From Sclerotiophoma versabilis (Eukaryota > Ascomycota > Dothideomycetes > Pleosporales > Didymellaceae), in assembly GCA_012274445.1 (NCBI GenBank), contig JAAROD010000058.1, positions 1,736,001 through 1,800,000 of the forward strand: a stretch of 64,000 nt of DNA, read 5' to 3'. The position numbers were made by a program, and so were the translations under genes. Under the pieces are notes generated by a model. It did not search any database, was not told the origin of the DNA, and worked only from the letters and a program-made list of their open reading frames with translations. Positions 59,001 to 64,000 of the stretch are shown in pieces (position 1 is the first letter of the stretch; the number at the start of each line of letters is the position of its first letter).

Positions 59001-60797
59001 GGAGTCTTTTTTGTACTCTTACCCAAAGCGAAGAACGAACCAAGCAATGCTTCACAAGCTAGACATTGTTTAAACCCGTTGCCAATCAAGGCCACAAGCA
59101 TGTTCCGCGGAGCTCCTGGTTACTGAGTTCACCTTCCACATCTGCGATCCATGGTGCCAAGGTCCGGCGCGGGGGTGAAAGGCACGGGCTAAGAAGTGAG
59201 GATTGCATGTGACGTTTTGGTGCAGCATGATACAATGAGTCGGAATCTCATTGAGTGGCAGTTGGAACTTCTCTGCAAAGGTGTTGCAGACCAACTTGTG
59301 GTTTGAGTACTACGTATGGGGTTCACTGCTCCGTAAGAATTTGTTGAATGCTGCTATCAGTTGCTGTACTATCCCATCATTCTCGTGTTGTATGCGGGTT
59401 CTCGTTGTATCGATCTATGCATGTGAATCGTCGATCAGCTGTCCAAGTCTGTCTTCAACGTGTTCCATACCTCAGCCGTCTTTGGAAAATGGGAATCATA
59501 CGCGATGACAAATTGACAACCGTTTTGCCCAGACTAGAGTCTCGTTAAAGTCTATGTAAACTAAGCTTCATGAATGAGTTGCAATCGACGACTATTGCCC
59601 AAGCCCTGTGTTTCAAGAAGTCTTACAATGGAATTGCAAGAGAGGCAGTGAATAATATATAGACCTGATATCTACACGCCGAATCACAGCTTCAATCATT
59701 AATGTGGTGATTGTGGTCATGAAGTGTTCTTCGGCACGGCATGCAACAGCACACATGTGACTACGATCGTCGACAACTCTGTCTTGAGTCTTCATGTCAT
59801 GTGCGATGTTTCTTTTCTATAAAGATCTGATGTTGGATTGCAATTGTAAATGGAACCTGTGGAACTCTTTCCGCGCACAACGGGTGGAGCCTCATAGCGT
59901 TAGTTGTAGTTTGGATTCAGGCTCTTTTCGATCTGGCGAGTCCAACCAAAAACCTTAGGAAGAATTGGACACATGACACTAGACGTATGTTTGTCCAATG
60001 CAGAGGCTATTGTGTGGCTTGGATGCCGAAATACTCGCAACTGTAGCTACTATACCTCTAGTTCCTGGCAATCGAGCCGTACGAATATGAGGTGACAGTG
60101 AACCGTATAGTCAACCGTACAGTGGGACAATGCGACCGAACAGTACAGTGTTACTTCCGCTCCAGGTCCATGTCTGAGATTGTCCGGCCCAAGATTATTA
60201 ACACCGCACACGATACTGAAACTTCATGAACCCAGCGCGGCTTCATCGACCGCCTCCAGCGCTCAGTATCAATAAAACTTCCAGCGGAGTGATGTCCCTG
60301 GTCTGCAACTCTTGTGTCTTTACAGACTAAACCGTGACCTGCTTAAATAGCGAGAGACGTTGCCTGTGTGCTTACTGCGGTCATCATGCCGATCATTTAG
60401 AGCTTGTTCTCCGTTTTTATGGATGGTGTTATGAATGATGTTATGAATGAGACTGAGAGAAATGGAGAGCCCGAACTCGAATACTTGGAACCGGCTTTGG
60501 ATAAGGCTATCTCGAGTTGAATTGGTCGAGTGCTGCACAACTGTGAAGTAGCTCGAAGGTGTCGACCAATATGAGTATGACTAAGGGTACGGTATGGATG
60601 TTATTCTCAGAGTGGAAAATACCTGCTCCATATAGTCGGTTTTCAAAACCGGTGTAGCACAAGTTGGCAATGTAATTTGGGAAATTGTTTGAACTTCATA
60701 TCTTTTCGTTTTTGAGAGCTAGTCTTCGTGGTATCTTTTTCACACATCGCCAGTATACAAAATCCTTTCGCCAGTCACTCGATGAAATCGCGACTTT
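56029..60797. other. Long gene-poor stretch (about 4.8 kb)
   Basis: I see no gene I can support. The left 150 bp hold the promoter of the secreted-protein gene. The rest contains only short frames without family resemblance, one 11-bp tandem repeat and a few two-copy micro-repeats (58218-58242 GATCGTGT; 60427-60448 GTTATGAATGA). No terminal inverted repeats, long terminal repeats, or transposase or reverse-transcriptase motifs could be recognised. Confidence 0.5.
57170..57213 (+). repeat. 11-bp tandem repeat, four copies
   Basis: Four consecutive copies of GTAYGGGTGAT: two with T and two with C at the fourth base. The C/T difference is shared by neighbouring pairs, which suggests a recent duplication of a two-unit block. 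It lies in the long non-coding stretch. Confidence 0.85.
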
Positions 60798-63158
60798 TTA
60801 CATCCTCTCAACCGGGCTGAGACCAAGCACCCTCATGCCATTGTTCAGCACCTGCTTAGCGGCAACATACAACGCCAGTCTGGGGACGTTGACCTTCTTA
60901 TCGCTGCTAACAACCTGCAGGTGGTCGTAACTTGCGCTGACAGCGTGCGACATCTTGAACAGGTACGTCAGAACAGTAGTAGGTTCCTGTGTCTTGAAAG
61001 TGTTGAGGAAGGTGTCGGGCCACGAGGCGAGTTGTCGAATAAGGTCAACAGCGTGTGGCTCCTGGAGTTCGCTAAGATCAACAGTGGCAAAATCCGTCTT
61101 CTCCAACGACGAATCAGTCTCAACTGCCTTCCTGTAGATCGAGCAGAGACGGGCGTGAGCGTACTGCAAGTACGGCCCAGTATCACCCTCAAACGATGTC
61201 ATGCGATCCATGTCGAAGTTGTAGTTGTTGATCCGCTTGCCCTTCATGTCCTGAACCATGACAGCGCTGATACCAAGGGTATCGGATGTCTTCTCTGGGT
61301 CCTCAACCTGCTCATACTTCGCCTGGTTGCCGCGCATGACTTCGTGCATCTTCTCGCCGACGTCACGGAGGATATCGTCAAGGAACTTGGCTGTGCCCTT
61401 TCGCGTCGACATGCCGAGGACCATACCGAAGTTGATGTGCTGAGAGATAGAGGAGATATCCTTCCAGCCCATGAGCTCTTCAATCTTGAAGAGCTGGGCG
61501 AGGTGGAGATCCTGTTGCGAGGCGACGACGTACATCAGCTTGCTACAGAGGAATTAGTAATGCTTCAAATGAGTGGATTTGAGGCGACGTACTCGGGGTG
61601 GTAGGTGTGCATACGCTCGTACGCAGCGCCGACATCACGGGTGAGGTATAGTGACGTGCCGTCCTTCTTCTTGATGACAGCCTTTCCGAGCTTCTTCGAG
61701 TGCTTGGTGAGGTCGACAATGACAGCACCCTCAGAGTCCTCGCAGACCTTCTTCTCCCACATGACCTTGACACCGAGATCCATGCTCTCATCCTTGATTT
61801 GCGACTCTCCGCTGTAAACGTCATAGTGAATGTTAAGGCGGGCGTAGGTCTGCTTGTACTTCTCGATAGACAAGTCCTACACTTGTTAGTTGCTAGTCGA
61901 ATAGCCATGTCTTATCAGGTAGACTCACCCTGAAGCGCTTCCAGATACCAATGGCCTTAGGCTCACCGTCGACCATACCCTTGAAGTACTGCCTAGCCTT
62001 CTCATCGATACCCTCTGTCTCGATCTTTGTGATCTCTGCCTCTTTCGCCGACGTGTCCTTGCCCTCCTCCTTGTCCTTGGCGATCTCGGCCTTGAGTGCC
62101 TTAATCTTGTCCGCCTCGTCTTTTTGGATGTTGCTGACCTTGACGTAGATGTCGTACAGGTGACCAATGGGGTTCTTGACAAGCTCCTCCTCAGAGCCGA
62201 AGTAGTCGAACCCAATGGCCAGGACACCGTACTGCTTACCCCAGTCGCCGAGGTAGTTCAGACGAACCACCTCCCAGCCCATACCCTCGTACAGGTTTGA
62301 CAGGAAACCACCAATGATTGTGGATCGCAGGTGACCAGCATGGAAGGGCTTGGCAATGTTAGGTGAGCTGAAGTCGATGACCATCTTCTTCTTCGAGCCA
62401 TCTTCCTTCAGTCCAAAGCTCTTGTTGAAACCATAGCTCTGGCCAGCCTTGAAGATCAAGGGGAGAACAATGGAGGTGAGCGATTCTGGCTTGAAGAAAA
62501 AGCCAACGAAGGTGCCGGTGACGACAGGCTTCTTGACAAGCGGACTCTCAGGGAACTTGTCGGCCAGCTCTTGCGCATACGCCTTCAGGTCCTTGCCCTT
62601 GAGCCTCAGCGCAGGAACAGCAAGCTGCAAGTCGCCGTTCTCAGGCTTCGCTGTCCATGCCAGTGTGGGGTAAATGATCTTCTTGTCAACGCCGGAGACT
62701 TCTGCGAGCAGCTCGGTAATGTGGCTTCGGTAGATGTCGAAGGGGTTGAGTTCGGGGTATGTGTTTGGTTCCTGAGGCACCGACTCAAGGCCGAGGCCCT
62801 TGAGTGTCTTTGTGAGCTCCTCCATGCTAAATGCTGAGCGCGCCGACGCGTCGAGGTTGCCAAACGGCTCGAAGGGTCGAGTGTCGATTTGGGAGTAGTA
62901 GCGACGGGCTGTGCTGACGTCAAGCAGTCCGCGACTTTTGTACGCGCGGGGGCAGTGGGAGTGGTGGTGGTGAGTATGCGCGATAGGGAGAGAGTTTGTG
63001 CGCGAGCTAAATCGTGGGGAAGCTGCGGCTGCGGTGGAGGATGTGACTGTCCGGTGGTGAGTCAAAGAAAGGAAAGCGCAATGAGTCGCCCGCGGCCTAT
63101 TGGGAGGGTGTGAAAAAGAATTGAAAAGATTGAGAGGGGCGCGACTAAGGGCACGCAT
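60798..63158 (-). CDS. Arginyl-tRNA synthetase (class I), with mitochondrial presequence
   Basis: Exons 63158-61929, 61876-61593 and 61542-60798 (introns 52 and 50 bp) give 752 aa. It charges tRNA-Arg. The first 100 residues are Arg/Ser/His-rich and nearly free of acids, with a cleavage-like RRYYSQ, fitting mitochondrial import. A second in-frame Met at 112 (62825) starts MEELTKTLKGLGLE, the usual beginning of the cytosolic enzyme. The additional N-terminal domain of ArgRS follows. The HIGH-type signature is HAGH at 273-276 within SSPNIAKPFHAGHLRSTIIG. The KMSKS counterpart is MSTRKG at 549-554. The C-terminal anticodon-binding domain includes FKMSHAVSASYDHLQV and ends LNNGMRVLGLSPVERM, the conserved ArgRS terminus. 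One gene may serve both compartments by alternative starts. Confidence 0.96.
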
Positions 63159-64000
63159 GCAGAGCAGAAAACCACAGCAGTGGGGTACCGTGTACTATGC
63201 GTCAGTAGAGGTATGCGCAAACGCGCTAACCAGAAAATCTTGGAGGGGCAAGTGCGAGGTAGCGCCAAGACGAGGCTCGCACTTGAGCTTCGAAGCCAAA
63301 GAAACGACAGCTCACATCCTCAGCAGCTTCATCGTCACCACCACGTCTCCTGGGATCACTGCATACTCCATCTGTCGACCCTTGACGATTCGCGTCTCAT
63401 TTGCAATATCGTAACATTGTTGAGATTATCCATTTTCCCGGAAAAGCACATATCGAATCCCTATGCAGCTCGCGAAAGGTATCACAACCACCTCGTGGAC
63501 CGTCCATGCTCGACAAGGTATCTCGCTTTCTCTTCCAGAACATAATTTATGCGCTCCGCAATCCCTGATGTACGCTCGTGCACTGCCTCCTGCAGCCACC
63601 CCGGACCTTTGGGCCGACGTTTCTAATCGATCGAATCTCGTACGATGAACCGGGTTCGTTTTCGGATCGGCACGAAAAAGCAGAGACCAGTCTCCATGCT
63701 TGTCGTTGTTAGCTTGGCTTTGGCAGGTTCCTGCACTGGTCATGAGATGACATGGTTGTTGAAATTTTGACATGCGTAGGCCCGTCTCCGTTGTCGCTGT
63801 GTGACCTCGATCGTTCCAGTGCCCTCTTGAGTAGCAGACAGGGCCGGATAGGTGTGGCGACAGTTTGCGGCGCTGGGCTAGCTTTTTTCTTTTTGAGCAC
63901 CTGGTCTGTCCAGTATTTGCTGATTGTCAATCTGATTTTTCTGTCCAGGCGGGGTGGGCCTTTGGAGTGCTCCGGACGTGAAAGTCGTATCTATTGAACG
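63159..64000. other. Intergenic: ArgRS promoter, no gene seen
   Basis: About 840 bp at the right edge. The first part is the ArgRS promoter. There is no recognisable start of another gene before the window ends. Confidence 0.55.

Noticed and set aside
1..64000. Secondary-metabolite gene cluster
   Set aside because: A regulator, epoxide hydrolase, GST and peroxidase occur, but they are tens of kilobases apart among housekeeping genes and there is no PKS, NRPS, terpene cyclase or DMATS gene.
1..64000. CRISPR array, phage, plasmid or intact transposon
   Set aside because: No spaced repeats, terminal inverted or long terminal repeats, or transposase, integrase or reverse-transcriptase motifs were seen; all gene content is nuclear fungal.

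Overview
This 64 kb window is nuclear DNA of a filamentous ascomycete (Pezizomycotina). A Dothideomycete is my best guess, but the sequence does not name the order. The evidence is: short GT-AG introns, mostly 47-80 bp, some with visible branch sites; a fungal Zn2Cys6 regulator with the fungal middle homology region; the ERMES subunit Mdm34; a fungal Cti6-type PHD protein; a fused mitochondrial transhydrogenase; and two intron-containing nuclear tRNA genes. Genes are single, lie on both strands and have their own promoters. There are no operons, plasmid or phage genes, CRISPR arrays or recognisable transposons.

Layout, left to right. 1-15.3 kb: epoxide hydrolase (+), TBC-domain Rab-GAP (+), a 5 kb stretch without a gene, a conserved Pro/Gln/Ser-rich fungal protein (+) and the NEDD8/Rub1 modifier in four small exons (+). 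15.7-27.2 kb: Zn2Cys6 transcription factor (-), tRNA-Val(AAC) with an 11-nt intron (-), Ecm15/UPF0045 protein (+), Mdm34 (+) and Tudor-SN/SND1 (+). 28.9-38 kb: DyP-type peroxidase (+), a conserved basic/acidic fungal protein (+), omega/Gto-like glutathione transferase (+), CDF zinc transporter (-) and a small zinc-binding protein (+). 38.6-45.6 kb: tRNA-Phe(GAA) with a 14-nt intron (+), two adjacent BTB genes (-) and a small-subunit catalase (+). 46.8-63.2 kb: PHD-finger protein (+), an uncharacterised 113-aa protein (-), nine-exon mitochondrial NAD(P) transhydrogenase (-), a secreted Cys-rich protein (-), a 4.8 kb gap, and arginyl-tRNA synthetase with a mitochondrial presequence and a plausible internal cytosolic start (-).

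Exon structures were rebuilt by hand from splice signals and reading-frame continuity. Every multi-exon model given closes in frame. The genes are mostly housekeeping: organelle tethering, translation, neddylation, chromatin, zinc and NADPH balance. Four scattered detoxification or redox enzymes are present (epoxide hydrolase, DyP, GST, catalase), but they are not arranged as a cluster and there is no PKS/NRPS backbone gene. I found no clearly new multi-gene system. The points most worth a second look are the very short first coding exons in three genes, the tandem divergent BTB genes, the probable dual-targeted ArgRS, the anticodon-complementary tRNA introns, and a possible cryptic cysteine-rich gene between Tudor-SN and DyP.
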